56,880 nt of DNA. Source: Anaerolineales bacterium UBA5797. Lineage in GTDB: Bacteria > Chloroflexota > Anaerolineae > Anaerolineales > Villigracilaceae. Location of the stretch: assembly GCA_002418205.1 (NCBI GenBank), contig DIDP01000006.1:12308-69187 (forward strand). Direction: 5' to 3'. The notes beneath the pieces were generated by a model, which searched no databases, was not told the origin of the DNA, and saw only the letters and a program-made list of their open reading frames with translations. Positions 6,735 through 15,453 of the stretch are shown piece by piece. Position 1 is the stretch's first letter. Each line of letters opens with the position of its first letter. Both the position numbers and the translations under genes were made by a program.

Positions 6735-8060
6735 ATGATCCCGACACTTGCCAAAGCTTTGCGCGTTGAGCCTGCAGCCTTCATCGCCTTTGCCGGCGCA
6801 GGTGGAAAAACAACCGCTCTATTCCAACTTGCGAGGGAATTGCCGCCGCCCGTGATCGTCACCGCGACGACCCACCTGGGCACATGGCAGGTTGGGCTGG
6901 CAGACGGACATGTCACCGCCGGGTCCTCAGCCCCGCTCGAAGAATTGGAACATGGCTTAAGCGGTGTCATTCTGGTCACCGGGGAAACTGATGGTGATAG
7001 AACCAAACCCGTTCCTCGCGAAGCACTGGATTGGCTCCATCAGTTTTGCGGCTATCATTCCATTCCACTGCTAATGGAAGCGGACGGATCGCGCCAGAAG
7101 CCTTTGAAAGGTTGGGCGGAATACGAGCCTCCCATTCCTGATTTTGCAACATCGGTCGTGCAGGTGGCTGGGTTGGGTGGCATCGGAAAGCCATTGAACG
7201 AAGAGCACGTTCACCGACCGGAAATCTTTTCAAGTTTAAGTGGGTTGAAGATCGGCGAGACCATCTCACCCGAAGCGTTGACGCGCGTCCTGTTGCATGG
7301 AAGTGGAGGATTGAAAAATTTTCCGAAGGATGTGCGAAAAGTGGTTCTGCTCAACCAGGCCGATACAGCGGTATTGCAATCCATCGCGCATGGCATGTCA
7401 CAGGCACTGCTCTCCGGTTTTGACGCGGTTGCGGTTTCGAGTCTGGAGCGCAGGGAGATTTTCGCGGTCCATGAAAAAGTGGCAGGGATCATCTTGGGCG
7501 CGGGTGAATCATCACGTTTCGGGCAACCAAAGCAATTGCTGGATTGGAAAGGTCAGCCGTTCATCCGTGCGGTTGCGAAGACTGCGCTGGAGGCGGGGTT
7601 GTCTCCGATTGTTGTTGTCACCGGCGCAAATGCGGAACAAGTGGAAACCGCAATCCATGATCTGCCGGTAAAGATCGTTAGAAACGAGGAATGGCGGGAG
7701 GGACAGGCGTCCTCCATTCGGGCAGGTGTCCGCGCTGTGGATAAACGAATCGGTGCATCGGTCTTTCTATTAAGCGACCAGCCGCAGGTAACAACTTCGA
7801 TCCTGCGCGCGCTCGTCGAGAAACATGCCGAGGGGCTGTATCCGATCGTCGCGCCGCTGGTAATGGATCAAAGGGCGAATCCAGTTTTGTTCGATCGAGC
7901 GGCATTTCGAGATTTATTGACCATCGAAGGCGATGTCGGCGGGCGGGCGATCTTTCATAAGGCTCGCGTGGAATATCTACCCTGGCATGACGACCGTTTA
8001 CTGCTCGATGTGGACACACCCGAAATGTATCAGCGCCTGATCGCGGACGATTCATTATGA
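6735..8060 (+). CDS. YqeC-type protein fused to MocA-like nucleotidyltransferase
   Basis: A 441-residue two-domain protein. Residues 1 to about 215 match the YqeC family (putative selenium-dependent hydroxylase/cofactor accessory protein): P-loop FAGAGGKTT at 19-27, TATTHLG, LLMEADGSRQKPLKGW, and a late VVLLNQAD segment. Residues 247-441 are a MobA/MocA-like NTP transferase: AGIILGAGESSRFGQPKQLL, LLSDQPQV, LDVDTPEMY. MocA enzymes add CMP to molybdopterin for xanthine-dehydrogenase-type hydroxylases; YqeC genes travel with selenium-dependent members. The fusion suggests one protein serving cofactor finishing. Its last 4 bases overlap the next gene, a second MocA paralogue. No molybdenum hydroxylase lies in the window. 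Confidence 0.85.
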   Translation: MIPTLAKALRVEPAAFIAFAGAGGKTTALFQLARELPPPVIVTATTHLGTWQVGLADGHVTAGSSAPLEELEHGLSGVILVTGETDGDRTKPVPREALDWLHQFCGYHSIPLLMEADGSRQKPLKGWAEYEPPIPDFATSVVQVAGLGGIGKPLNEEHVHRPEIFSSLSGLKIGETISPEALTRVLLHGSGGLKNFPKDVRKVVLLNQADTAVLQSIAHGMSQALLSGFDAVAVSSLERREIFAVHEKVAGIILGAGESSRFGQPKQLLDWKGQPFIRAVAKTALEAGLSPIVVVTGANAEQVETAIHDLPVKIVRNEEWREGQASSIRAGVRAVDKRIGASVFLLSDQPQVTTSILRALVEKHAEGLYPIVAPLVMDQRANPVLFDRAAFRDLLTIEGDVGGRAIFHKARVEYLPWHDDRLLLDVDTPEMYQRLIADDSL

Positions 8061-8638
8061 TCTCAGCCATCATCCTTGCCGCGGGCGAGTCAAAAAGGAT
8101 GGGACAGCCCAAGATGTTGTTGCCATGGGGAGGCATGACCGTTCTCGGCAAGGTGATCACAGTTCTTCGGTCTGCCGGAGCGGAGGAGATCGTCACGGTC
8201 ACGGGCGGGTTCCGGGAAGAGGTGGAGGCAATCGCGAACCAGCATCAGTCGCGGGTGGTTTTCAATCCGGAATACGCAAACGATGAAATGTTAAGCTCCA
8301 TCCAATGCGGGATCGGTGCGCTCAAGCCCGAAGCGGAGGCGGCGCTCCTTTGTCTCGGCGACCAGCCTCAGGTCCGGGTGGGAAGCGTGCGAAGGATCTG
8401 CGATGCATTCCGGGCAAGCCGGTCCAATCTGATCGTCCCGAGTTATCAAATGCGGCGCGGACATCCCTGGCTGGTTGCGCGCCCGTTGTGGGATGAGATC
8501 CTGAACATGTGCTCACCCGAGTCACCGCGTGATTTTTTGAACCTCCATGCGAATAAAATTGAGTACGTGGAAATCGACAATTCAAGTATTTTGGAAGATC
8601 TGGACACGCCGGAGGATTATTTGAAATTCAAACCATAG
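8057..8638 (+). CDS. MocA-like molybdenum cofactor nucleotidyltransferase
   Basis: A 193-residue single-domain NTP transferase with the nucleotide-binding signature IILAAGESKRMGQPKMLLPW at the N-terminus, a central LCLGDQPQV metal-binding segment (D, Q), RRGHPWLV and the closing LEDLDTPEDY. It is expected to transfer a nucleotide to molybdopterin, or to a related cofactor. It starts in the ATGA overlap with the upstream YqeC-MocA fusion, so the two are translated together. The two MocA domains are clearly diverged, so they may use different nucleotides or serve different enzymes. This is inference. The product could also be a generic sugar-nucleotide-like transferase, but the RxGxP and DQP motifs favour MocA. 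Confidence 0.87.
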   Translation: MISAIILAAGESKRMGQPKMLLPWGGMTVLGKVITVLRSAGAEEIVTVTGGFREEVEAIANQHQSRVVFNPEYANDEMLSSIQCGIGALKPEAEAALLCLGDQPQVRVGSVRRICDAFRASRSNLIVPSYQMRRGHPWLVARPLWDEILNMCSPESPRDFLNLHANKIEYVEIDNSSILEDLDTPEDYLKFKP

Positions 8639-8709
8639 TTGTCCGTTTATTGTGTTTCCATTTTGATTTGTGATAAACTCGCTCCCAGTTTACCTATGGG
8701 AGCGCATGG

Positions 8710-9630
8710 ATGAAACATCTGATCATCGTCAATCCAACATCAGGGCGGGGCTTTGCAGGAAAGGTCGTTCCACAAATCGAATCGTTATTAAGATCTCACA
8801 AGCTGGAATATGATCTTGTGATGACAGAACGCCCCTGGCACGCCGCGGAACTGGCAGAAAAAGCTGCCCGCGATTCGTACGATGCGATCGTCACTGCCAG
8901 TGGAGACGGCACTGCCAATGAGGCGCTCAACGGACTGATGAAGGCGCGCGCGGCTGGATTCAATCACACCGCGATGGGCATCCTGCCTGTGGGAACCGGC
9001 AATGACCTGGCTTACGGCATGGGCGTGCGCGGCAACCTGGAGGAAAGCATTGCCCTGCTCGCAAAGAACAACCGCAGGTGGATGGACATTGGCAAGGTCA
9101 CTGGAGGGGATTACCCGGACGGTCGTTATTTTGGGAACGGCGTAGGTATTGGGTTCGATGCCTATACCGGATTTGTCGCCGCGAACATCCGCTGGACGCG
9201 CGGTCTTCTGGCTTATTTGATCGCCGCGCTTGAGACGATCTTCATTTACTACAAAGCCCCCACGGTGCGGATCGAGTACGACGGAAACACCCTGGAGCAA
9301 GGCGCGTTGATGGTGTCCATCATGAATGGGCAGCGCATGGGTGGAGGCTTTTTCATGGCGCCTGATGGACTTCCGCACGATGACATGTTCGATCTGTGCA
9401 TTGCCGGCACAGCGGGAAAATTCCGCATCCTGCAACTCCTGCCCACGTTCATGAATGGGACGCAGGCGGCTCAACCGGAAATCACGACTGGCCGCGCCCG
9501 CAGGGTGACGATCACCGCCCTGAAAGAGACTCTCCCCGCGCACTGCGATGGAGAGACCTTGTGCGTAGCCGGACAAACGCTCACCATCGAACTGATCCCA
9601 CACGCATTGGAGTTCATCACTGCGTTATGA
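8710..9630 (+). CDS. Diacylglycerol kinase family lipid kinase (YegS/DgkB-like)
   Basis: A 306-residue protein with the DAGK catalytic domain: LIIVNPTSGRG at the start, the TASGDGTANEALNG glycine loop near residues 60-70, and PVGTGNDLAYGMGV near 97. The C-terminal beta-sandwich ends with ITALKETLPAHCDGE. These enzymes phosphorylate diacylglycerol, sphingosine-like bases or undecaprenol at the inner face of the membrane. GGGAG lies 7 bases upstream of the ATG. The next gene, a PlsC-type acyltransferase, starts within its stop codon, so the pair probably acts on the same phosphatidic acid pool. A second paralogue is at 48240-49142. Confidence 0.9.
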   Translation: MKHLIIVNPTSGRGFAGKVVPQIESLLRSHKLEYDLVMTERPWHAAELAEKAARDSYDAIVTASGDGTANEALNGLMKARAAGFNHTAMGILPVGTGNDLAYGMGVRGNLEESIALLAKNNRRWMDIGKVTGGDYPDGRYFGNGVGIGFDAYTGFVAANIRWTRGLLAYLIAALETIFIYYKAPTVRIEYDGNTLEQGALMVSIMNGQRMGGGFFMAPDGLPHDDMFDLCIAGTAGKFRILQLLPTFMNGTQAAQPEITTGRARRVTITALKETLPAHCDGETLCVAGQTLTIELIPHALEFITAL

Positions 9631-10301
9631 ATCTCGCCTATCGGTTTACCGCATTCATCATCGGTATCTACATACGGATCACATGTCGCATCGACGCGCC
9701 GGACCTGCATAAAGTCCCCATGCAGGGGCCGCTGATCGTCATATCCAACCATACCGGCCAGATCGAAGTGCCGATCCTGTTCCACCTGCTGCAACCGCGA
9801 AAAATGACGGGCTGGGCAAAGATCGAAACCTGGGACAACTGGTTCCTAAATTGGGTCTTTACGCTATGGGGGCTTATCCCTGTCCGCCGGGGTGAAGCGG
9901 ATACAAGCGCGTTGCGCAAGGCGATCGAAGCCCTCGATCAAGGATACCTCTTTGGCATCGCGCCCGAAGGTACCCGCAACAAGACGGGACGTTTGATGCG
10001 CGCCCATCCCGGTGCGGTCCTGCTAGCAGTTCGTTCCGGCGTGCCCATCCTGCCGGTTGCACATTGGGGCGGTGAAAACTTCCTGAAGAACCTGAAGCGA
10101 TTCCGTCGGACAGACTTCCATTTACGCGTCGGCAAGCCCTTCCGTTTGGATGTGGGCGATGTAAGGATGACCCGCGAGACCCGTCAGCAGATCGTGGACG
10201 AAATGATGCTAAAGATCGCTGAATTACTCCCAATTGAATACAGGGGCGCTTATGAAAAGGTTACAGTTGGTGAAAAATCCTTTACAAAAGGTGTAGAATA
10301 A
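9627..10301 (+). CDS. PlsC-type 1-acyl-sn-glycerol-3-phosphate acyltransferase
   Basis: A 224-residue membrane-associated acyltransferase that would convert lysophosphatidic acid to phosphatidic acid. There is an N-terminal hydrophobic segment (MNLAYRFTAFIIGIYI), the acceptor motif appears as SNHTGQIEVP (an NH-x4-E variant of the usual NHxxxxD), then WGLIPVRRGEAD and the APEGTRNKTG block. The His of the catalytic pair is conserved; the Asp is Glu here, which is unusual and worth noting. The ATG overlaps the lipid kinase stop (ATGA). The gene ends about 100 bases before the next, with no obvious terminator between. Confidence 0.87.
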   Translation: MNLAYRFTAFIIGIYIRITCRIDAPDLHKVPMQGPLIVISNHTGQIEVPILFHLLQPRKMTGWAKIETWDNWFLNWVFTLWGLIPVRRGEADTSALRKAIEALDQGYLFGIAPEGTRNKTGRLMRAHPGAVLLAVRSGVPILPVAHWGGENFLKNLKRFRRTDFHLRVGKPFRLDVGDVRMTRETRQQIVDEMMLKIAELLPIEYRGAYEKVTVGEKSFTKGVE

Positions 10302-10400
10302 GGTCAGCAACTTTGCATATTTGTTAGTCAATGACAAACACATGCAAGTATGATCGCCCTGCATGACTCAAAATTGATATGGCGACCAGGAGCGTGACCT

Positions 10401-10937
10401 ATGAAGAAATCCAAGTTCCTTGTTTCTCTTTTTATAGCGATGATCCTGATGATCGCACAGGTGGGAGCCGTATTTGCCGCACCTGCCCTTGATGATGAAC
10501 CGTTACACCCCGTAGGCGATGCGCTCGCAGCCTTCTTTTCCGATATCACCGATTACGAAACCATCATGGCTGCCCACAAGGAGGGTTTTGGCTTTGGCAC
10601 GATCGCCCAGGCTCTCTGGCTTACCCAGAAATATGTTGGTGATTCAGAAGAACTGGACGGCGCAGACATCTTTTACGAAATCCTCCTTGCCAGGGAAACC
10701 GGCGATTATAGTTTCTTCACACTTGAAGACGGCACCGCAATCAAGAATTGGGGACAGTTCAAGAAAGCCATCCTGGATGGAGACAAGAAAGGCAACCTCG
10801 GTGTTGTAATATCCAGCCAGAACAAGGATAAGCATAAATCCAACAACGGCAATGGGCAGGACAAGAACAAGGATAAAGGCAACAACGGGGAGAATGGCAG
10901 CATAAATGGCAACAAAGACAAAGAGAAAGACAAATAA
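10401..10937 (+). CDS. Secreted protein with Asn/Lys/Asp-rich low-complexity tail
   Basis: 178 residues. Residues 1-27 form a Sec signal peptide (KKSKFLVSLFIAMILMIAQ core, cleavage likely after VFAA). Residues 28-135 form a small mostly helical domain (DALAAFFSDITDYETIM, GFGFGTIAQALWLTQKY). Residues 137-178 consist almost only of N, K, D, G, Q and E in short repeats such as NKDK, NNGNG and KDKEKDK. The family is not one I can name. The tail could bind cell-wall polymers, nucleic acid or ions, but that is speculation. GGAG sits 8 bases before the ATG and a strong terminator follows. Confidence 0.75.
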   Translation: MKKSKFLVSLFIAMILMIAQVGAVFAAPALDDEPLHPVGDALAAFFSDITDYETIMAAHKEGFGFGTIAQALWLTQKYVGDSEELDGADIFYEILLARETGDYSFFTLEDGTAIKNWGQFKKAILDGDKKGNLGVVISSQNKDKHKSNNGNGQDKNKDKGNNGENGSINGNKDKEKDK

Positions 10938-10958
10938 AGTTCTGTAATTTCTGAATCC

Positions 10959-10987
10959 AAAAGACGGTTCATGGCGAACCGTCTTTT
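10959..10987. terminator. Bidirectional rho-independent terminator
   Basis: Stem AAAAGACGGTTC (10959-10970) with its complement (10976-10987) around a 5-base loop. A-run and T-run flank it, so it serves the converging secreted-protein gene (plus) and GNAT gene (minus). The stop codon of the latter lies inside the hairpin. Confidence 0.85.
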
Positions 10988-11423
10988 AACTTAATTTATA
11001 GAAGTACGCGTTTGTTTCCCTTTTCTGAAAACCCATCGCCAGATAGAGTTGATTCGCCTCCACCCGCTGCGGATTGGATGTCAGTGCGACGCCGTTTGCC
11101 CCCGCAGCTCGCGCAATTTCGATTGCATGCTGCAATAAAGTCTTTGCAATCCCCATGCCGCGATATTCTCCATCCACGACCAGATCCTCCACGATCGACC
11201 TCCCGCCGGTTGGAACACGATAGAGTGTAATGGTCAGCATGCCTGCTATGGTGGAATGACCATCTGCGATGCGCGCGATCAAAAGCACGGAGGTTTCGTT
11301 GCGGGCAAGCATCTCAAGTTCAGCCCGTGTAGGGCAGGTTTTATGGGCGCCCAGGTAAGGCACCAACCGCGTGACGGCTTGATAAATCTCATCCGTGACC
11401 TCCACAACCCGTTCGACATGCAT
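10986..11423 (-). CDS. GNAT-family N-acetyltransferase
   Basis: 145 residues with a complete GNAT fold: strand LLIARIADGHSTIAGMLTI, the acetyl-CoA loop region VVDGEYRGMGIAKTLLQHAI (the R-G-M-G-I-A variant of Q/RxxGxG/A) near residues 82-101, and the C-terminal ANQLYLAMGFQKR that follows the classical N-x-x-A-x-x-x-Y-x-x-x-GF pattern. The acceptor amine is unknown. It starts 4 bases after the stop of the CDP-alcohol phosphatidyltransferase gene and is probably co-transcribed with it. Confidence 0.88.
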   Translation of the reverse strand: MHVERVVEVTDEIYQAVTRLVPYLGAHKTCPTRAELEMLARNETSVLLIARIADGHSTIAGMLTITLYRVPTGGRSIVEDLVVDGEYRGMGIAKTLLQHAIEIARAAGANGVALTSNPQRVEANQLYLAMGFQKRETNAYFYKLS

Positions 11424-11427
11424 GGGA

Positions 11428-12150
11428 TCATGCCGGTCGTGCCGCGCCGAGATTCGGAAAAAAACTCAAGAGCGCATAATAACCCACATAAACGAAGGAG
11501 GCAGGCGCCACCCATTCCGGCACATCAGGATATTGCAGCAATCCCCAGACGCCGAGCGCGCCATAGAGATAGGTCAGCACAAGCGTCAGCCTGCGCAGGC
11601 GCGTGTTACGCGTCGGATACACATACTTGATGGGAACAAATATAAGAATGTTGCAAATGACCAGTGCCGCAAGATTGATCCACGGATTCAAGCCCAGCAA
11701 CATCATATAGATCACCAGAAAATTCCAGACCGAAGGAAAACCCCTGAAGAAATAAGACTGCTCATCCGTCTTCGCCTCAACCTGTGAAAATTGGAACCCG
11801 GATGTCAGCAGGATGGAAATTGCCGCAAGCATCTCGAGTCCCTGCGGCATCAGGTTCGGCACTTTGACCAGCAACAGCGAAGCGACAACCACGTAATTCA
11901 AATAATCGATGATGTTATCCATCAAGCCCCCATCGATCCATTTGGCGTAGGTCTTCACATCGAACCAGCGCGCCAGGATCCCATCGAATCCGTCCACGAA
12001 CATCGCCACGATGATATAGACGATCGCCAGTTTGTAATCCTCGTTCCAGATGGCCAAAAGGGTCAGGAACCCCCAGACCGCCCCCGTTGCAGTAAACAGA
12101 TGCACCCCATTCGCAAGCGCCTTGCGCGCCCAAAGCGGAAGTTTTTCCAT
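11428..12150 (-). CDS. CDP-alcohol phosphatidyltransferase, phosphatidylcholine synthase (Pcs)-like
   Basis: A 240-residue integral membrane protein with about seven hydrophobic segments. It has the CDP-alcohol motif D-G-x2-A-R...G-x3-D-x3-D as DGILARWF...IDGGLMDNIIDYLNY near residues 58-90. The FDGxLLDxVVDYLTY-like form and the N-terminal HLFTATGAVWGFLTLLA are characteristic of Pcs, which condenses CDP-diacylglycerol with choline to give phosphatidylcholine directly. A phosphatidylserine synthase is the main alternative. It has its own -10 (TATAAT, 12182-12187) right behind the ileS terminator, and the GNAT gene follows 4 bases after its stop. Confidence 0.82.
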   Translation of the reverse strand: MEKLPLWARKALANGVHLFTATGAVWGFLTLLAIWNEDYKLAIVYIIVAMFVDGFDGILARWFDVKTYAKWIDGGLMDNIIDYLNYVVVASLLLVKVPNLMPQGLEMLAAISILLTSGFQFSQVEAKTDEQSYFFRGFPSVWNFLVIYMMLLGLNPWINLAALVICNILIFVPIKYVYPTRNTRLRRLTLVLTYLYGALGVWGLLQYPDVPEWVAPASFVYVGYYALLSFFPNLGAARPA

Positions 12151-12181
12151 TACAGTTACACCTCACAAATGATATGTCCAC

Positions 12182-12187
12182 ATTATA
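12182..12187 (-). promoter_or_regulatory. Candidate -10 element for the pcs-like gene
   Basis: TATAAT on the minus strand 32 bases before the ATG at 12150, immediately downstream of the ileS terminator T-run. This is consistent with a separate promoter for pcs-GNAT. Confidence 0.45.
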
Positions 12188-12190
12188 CAA

Positions 12191-12221
12191 AGAAAAGGCG
12201 CAGCGCGTATGCGCCACGCCT
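12191..12221 (-). terminator. Rho-independent terminator of ileS
   Basis: An 11-bp stem (12221-12211 with 12206-12196, two G-T pairs, loop ATAC) followed on the minus strand by TTTTCTTT, 38 bases after the ileS stop codon. Confidence 0.8.
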
Positions 12222-12258
12222 CTTCATGGAGTCTCTTACGGGAGCCCTCGTCCTTTAT

Positions 12259-15200
12259 TTACCCTTTGACCAGACCCGCCTTCACCGTCTCTCCATCAAA
12301 CGAGTCTTCAACGATGGATGCTTCCTTCGGCGGATTCCCAAATACGAGATTGGATGTCAGCGTCTCGGCTGTGATGTAATCCTTGTGCGCTTCAATCGCG
12401 GACCTCAAGCCTGCCGAGGCTTCGACGAACAGTTCTATGCGATCTGCCACATCCAGTTCCGCACTCTTGCGCAGATCCTGCACGCGGCGAACGAATTCGC
12501 GCGCCAAGCCTTCCTGCACGAGTTCAGGTGTCAGGTCCGTGACGAGCGCCGCGACATACGCGCCCTCCTCGGCAACCGCGAATCCTTCCTTTGCCAACGC
12601 CTTCACTTCCACCTCTTCGGGCAGGATCTCGAACGTGTCGCCACTGACAGCCACGTTCAGAGGCCTGCCATCCAGCAAGGTATGCGCAGCCTCCTCGGCG
12701 TTCATGGCAAGGATCGCCTTTTGGATCGCCGGGAACCTGTTCCCATATTTTTGTCCGAGTTGCTTCGGCAGCGGCTTGACCGAATGCGATACAGCCTCGG
12801 TTGCGGCATCCAGCAAACGGACGTGCTTGACGTTCAATTCGTCCATGAACAGATCGGCGTAGGTCTCCACCGCTTTGCGCTCGTTCGCATTGCCGAGCGA
12901 GAACGCCACCTCTGCCAGCGGCTGGCGTACCTTGCGATTCGCCTTCTGGCGCGCGGAATGTCCGAGCGAGACGAGTTTCATCACCAACTCCATGTCACGG
13001 TTGAGCGACTCGTCGATCATCTCAGGCAGGACTTCAGGCCATTGGGCGAGATGCACCGACTCCGGCGCGGATGTGTCCACCGAGCGGACGAGATTCTGGT
13101 ACAACTCGTCGGCGAGGAAAGGCATGGACGGCGCGAGCAGTTTTGAGATTGTGACCAGAGCCGTGTACAGGGTCGAGTAGGCGGCTTGTTTATCGGAATC
13201 AGATTCCGACTTCCAGAAGCGGCGGCGGGAGCGTCGCAAATACCATGTGGACAACTTCTCCACGAATCCCTCGATGGGACGCGTGGCATTTGGCACATCG
13301 TAGTTTTCGTATGCCTCCGTCACGTCACGGACAAGCACATTGAGTTCCGACAACAGCCAGCGGTCGAGATCGCTGGTCGCTATCGGACTGGTGGTGACGG
13401 TGGGTTTGTCGAGATTCGCATAAGTCACGAAGAACGAATAGACGTTCCACAACGTGAGCGTGAATGTGCGTATGACCTCGCCCACCAACTCTGAAGAGAA
13501 GCGCCGTTCCTGCCCCGGCGGTGTTGCCGTGTAGAGATACCAGCGGAAGGCATCCGCACCGTTCGCGTCCAGGACATCCCACGGAGCGATGATGTTGCCC
13601 TTCGATTTGGACATCTTGTATCCATCGCCGTCGAGGATGAGACCCAGGCAGATGACATTTTTGAAGGATATCTTGCCGAACAGCAGTGTGCTGATGGCAT
13701 GGAGCGAATAGAACCAGCCGCGCGTCTGATCCACGGCTTCGCAGATGTAATCGGCGGGGAATTGTTCTTCGAACTTCTCCTTATTCTCGAAAGGATAGTG
13801 CCATTGCGCCACAGGCATGGAGCCGGAGTCAAACCACACGTCGATCAAATCCGGGACGCGCGTCATCGTTCCGCCACACTCGGGGCAATCCCAGTGCACG
13901 TTATCCACATACGGACGATGCAGATCGAGTTCGCTGAGGTCCTTGCCGGTCTTTTCCGAAAGCTCAGCCACCGACCCGACACCCTCGCGATGTTTGCACT
14001 GCTCGCACTCCCAGATCGGCAGCGGCGTTCCCCAATAGCGTTCGCGGCTCAATGCCCAGTCGATGTTGTTTTCAAGCCAGTTCCCGAAGCGTCCCGTTCG
14101 GATATGATCCGGCACCCAATTGATGGTGTTGTTCAACCCGACCAGTTCATCGCGGAACGCGCTCGTGCGGATGTACCATGACTCGCGCGCGTAATACAGA
14201 AGCGGCGTGTGGCAGCGCCAGCAGAACGGATAGGTGTGTGTATATTCCTCCGCTTTGAGCAACAGCCCTCGCGCCTGCAGATCTTCGATGATAAGCGGGT
14301 CCGCTTTTTTGACGAATATGCCGCGCCACGGAGTGACATCTGAGATGAAGGTGCCATCCGGCGCGACGGTCATCAACACGGGCAGATCGTACTGTTTCCC
14401 GGTCTCCATGTCCTCCTGACCGAATGCAGGAGCCGTATGCACCAAACCGGAACCATCTTCGGTCGTGACGTAATCGCCCATCACAACGTAATACGCAGGC
14501 TTGTCGGTTGGCACGAAGGTATACAGCGGCTTGTATTTCAATCCATTAAGTTTCTTGCCCTTATAAGTTTCAAGAACCTTGACATCCTCTTCTCCAAAGA
14601 CCTTCTGCACCAATGCACCCGCAAGGATCAACTTTTCCTTTGTGCCGTTATTGTCACGTTCGACAGTGACATACTCAACATCAGGATGTGCGACGACAGC
14701 CACATTGCCCGGCAGCGTCCAAGGCGTCGTCGTCCACACCAGCAAGGATGTATCGGGCTTATCCACCAGCGGCATGCGGACAAAGACCGAAGGGTCGGTC
14801 GCCTCCTCGTAGCCGAGGGCAACTTCATGGTCCGAAAGAGGCGTGCCGCAGCGCGGGCAGTAAGGCACGACCTTATAGCCCTTGTACAGCAGGTCCTTAT
14901 CCCAGAAATTTTTCAGGATCCACCAGACCGACTCGATGTAGTCGTTGGTGTAGGTCACATACGCATCCTCGAGATCGACCCAGAACGCGATGCGGTCGGT
15001 CAACCTTTCCCAGTCCTGGATATAGGTAAAAACGGACTTCCGACAAAGTTCGTTGAATTTGTCGATGCCGTATTCCTCGATCTGTTGCTTGTTGGTAAAA
15101 CCAAGCTGCTTTTCAACTTCGATCTCGACAGGCAGACCGTGCGTATCCCAGCCGCCGCGCCGCGAGACATGATAGCCGCGCATGATCTTGTAGCGCGGGA

Positions 15201-15402
15201 ACATATCCTTGAACGCGCGTGCCAGCACGTGATGCACGCCGGGCTTTCCATTCGCAGTCGGCGGTCCCTCATAGAATACGTACTCGGGTCCGCCCTTGCG
15301 CTGCTCAACGGTCTTCTTGAAGATCCCGGCTTGCTTCCAGAACTTCAGCACGCCTTCCTCCATTGAAGTCACGTCGAGCTTGGGTGATACAGGTTTGAAC
15401 AT
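12259..15402 (-). CDS. ileS: Isoleucyl-tRNA synthetase (long, IleS2-like form)
   Basis: 1047 residues. It charges tRNA-Ile with isoleucine and edits mischarged valine. The HIGH-equivalent motif is GVHHVLA near residue 58, preceded by PPTANGKP. The CP1 editing domain occupies about 190-400; the KMSKSKGN signature is near residue 597; the anticodon-binding domain follows. The sequence style (PTANGKPGVHH, RGGWDTHGLPVEIEVEKQLG) and the length above 1000 match the eukaryote-like IleS2 clade, known for mupirocin tolerance, rather than the 940-residue IleS1. Zn-type cysteine pairs occur at CPRCG, CWRC and CPECG. The ATG at 15402 has GGAGG 5 bases upstream. A T-box leader with ATC specifier precedes it. 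Confidence 0.97.
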   Translation of the reverse strand: MFKPVSPKLDVTSMEEGVLKFWKQAGIFKKTVEQRKGGPEYVFYEGPPTANGKPGVHHVLARAFKDMFPRYKIMRGYHVSRRGGWDTHGLPVEIEVEKQLGFTNKQQIEEYGIDKFNELCRKSVFTYIQDWERLTDRIAFWVDLEDAYVTYTNDYIESVWWILKNFWDKDLLYKGYKVVPYCPRCGTPLSDHEVALGYEEATDPSVFVRMPLVDKPDTSLLVWTTTPWTLPGNVAVVAHPDVEYVTVERDNNGTKEKLILAGALVQKVFGEEDVKVLETYKGKKLNGLKYKPLYTFVPTDKPAYYVVMGDYVTTEDGSGLVHTAPAFGQEDMETGKQYDLPVLMTVAPDGTFISDVTPWRGIFVKKADPLIIEDLQARGLLLKAEEYTHTYPFCWRCHTPLLYYARESWYIRTSAFRDELVGLNNTINWVPDHIRTGRFGNWLENNIDWALSRERYWGTPLPIWECEQCKHREGVGSVAELSEKTGKDLSELDLHRPYVDNVHWDCPECGGTMTRVPDLIDVWFDSGSMPVAQWHYPFENKEKFEEQFPADYICEAVDQTRGWFYSLHAISTLLFGKISFKNVICLGLILDGDGYKMSKSKGNIIAPWDVLDANGADAFRWYLYTATPPGQERRFSSELVGEVIRTFTLTLWNVYSFFVTYANLDKPTVTTSPIATSDLDRWLLSELNVLVRDVTEAYENYDVPNATRPIEGFVEKLSTWYLRRSRRRFWKSESDSDKQAAYSTLYTALVTISKLLAPSMPFLADELYQNLVRSVDTSAPESVHLAQWPEVLPEMIDESLNRDMELVMKLVSLGHSARQKANRKVRQPLAEVAFSLGNANERKAVETYADLFMDELNVKHVRLLDAATEAVSHSVKPLPKQLGQKYGNRFPAIQKAILAMNAEEAAHTLLDGRPLNVAVSGDTFEILPEEVEVKALAKEGFAVAEEGAYVAALVTDLTPELVQEGLAREFVRRVQDLRKSAELDVADRIELFVEASAGLRSAIEAHKDYITAETLTSNLVFGNPPKEASIVEDSFDGETVKAGLVKG

Positions 15403-15420
15403 TCTGCCTCCGAATTTTCA

Positions 15421-15448
15421 TGTCGCTGCGAGGAGCGAAGCGACGACA
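15421..15448. repeat. REP-like palindrome in the ileS leader
   Basis: An imperfect palindrome beginning TGTCGCTGCGAGGAGCG and ending CGACGACA. It lies between the T-box terminator and the ileS start and shares the GCGAGGAG...CGACA core with the larger copy at 25704-25780, so it is a dispersed repeat rather than part of the riboswitch. Confidence 0.65.
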
Positions 15449-15453
15449 TATTA

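Noticed and set aside
11791..13146. 451-codon open frame on the plus strand
   Set aside because: It is antisense to ileS; the composition is biased (Arg, Gln, His) and shows no family motif.
14437..15366. 309-codon open frame on the plus strand
   Set aside because: Antisense to the ileS 5' part; no ribosome site or family features.
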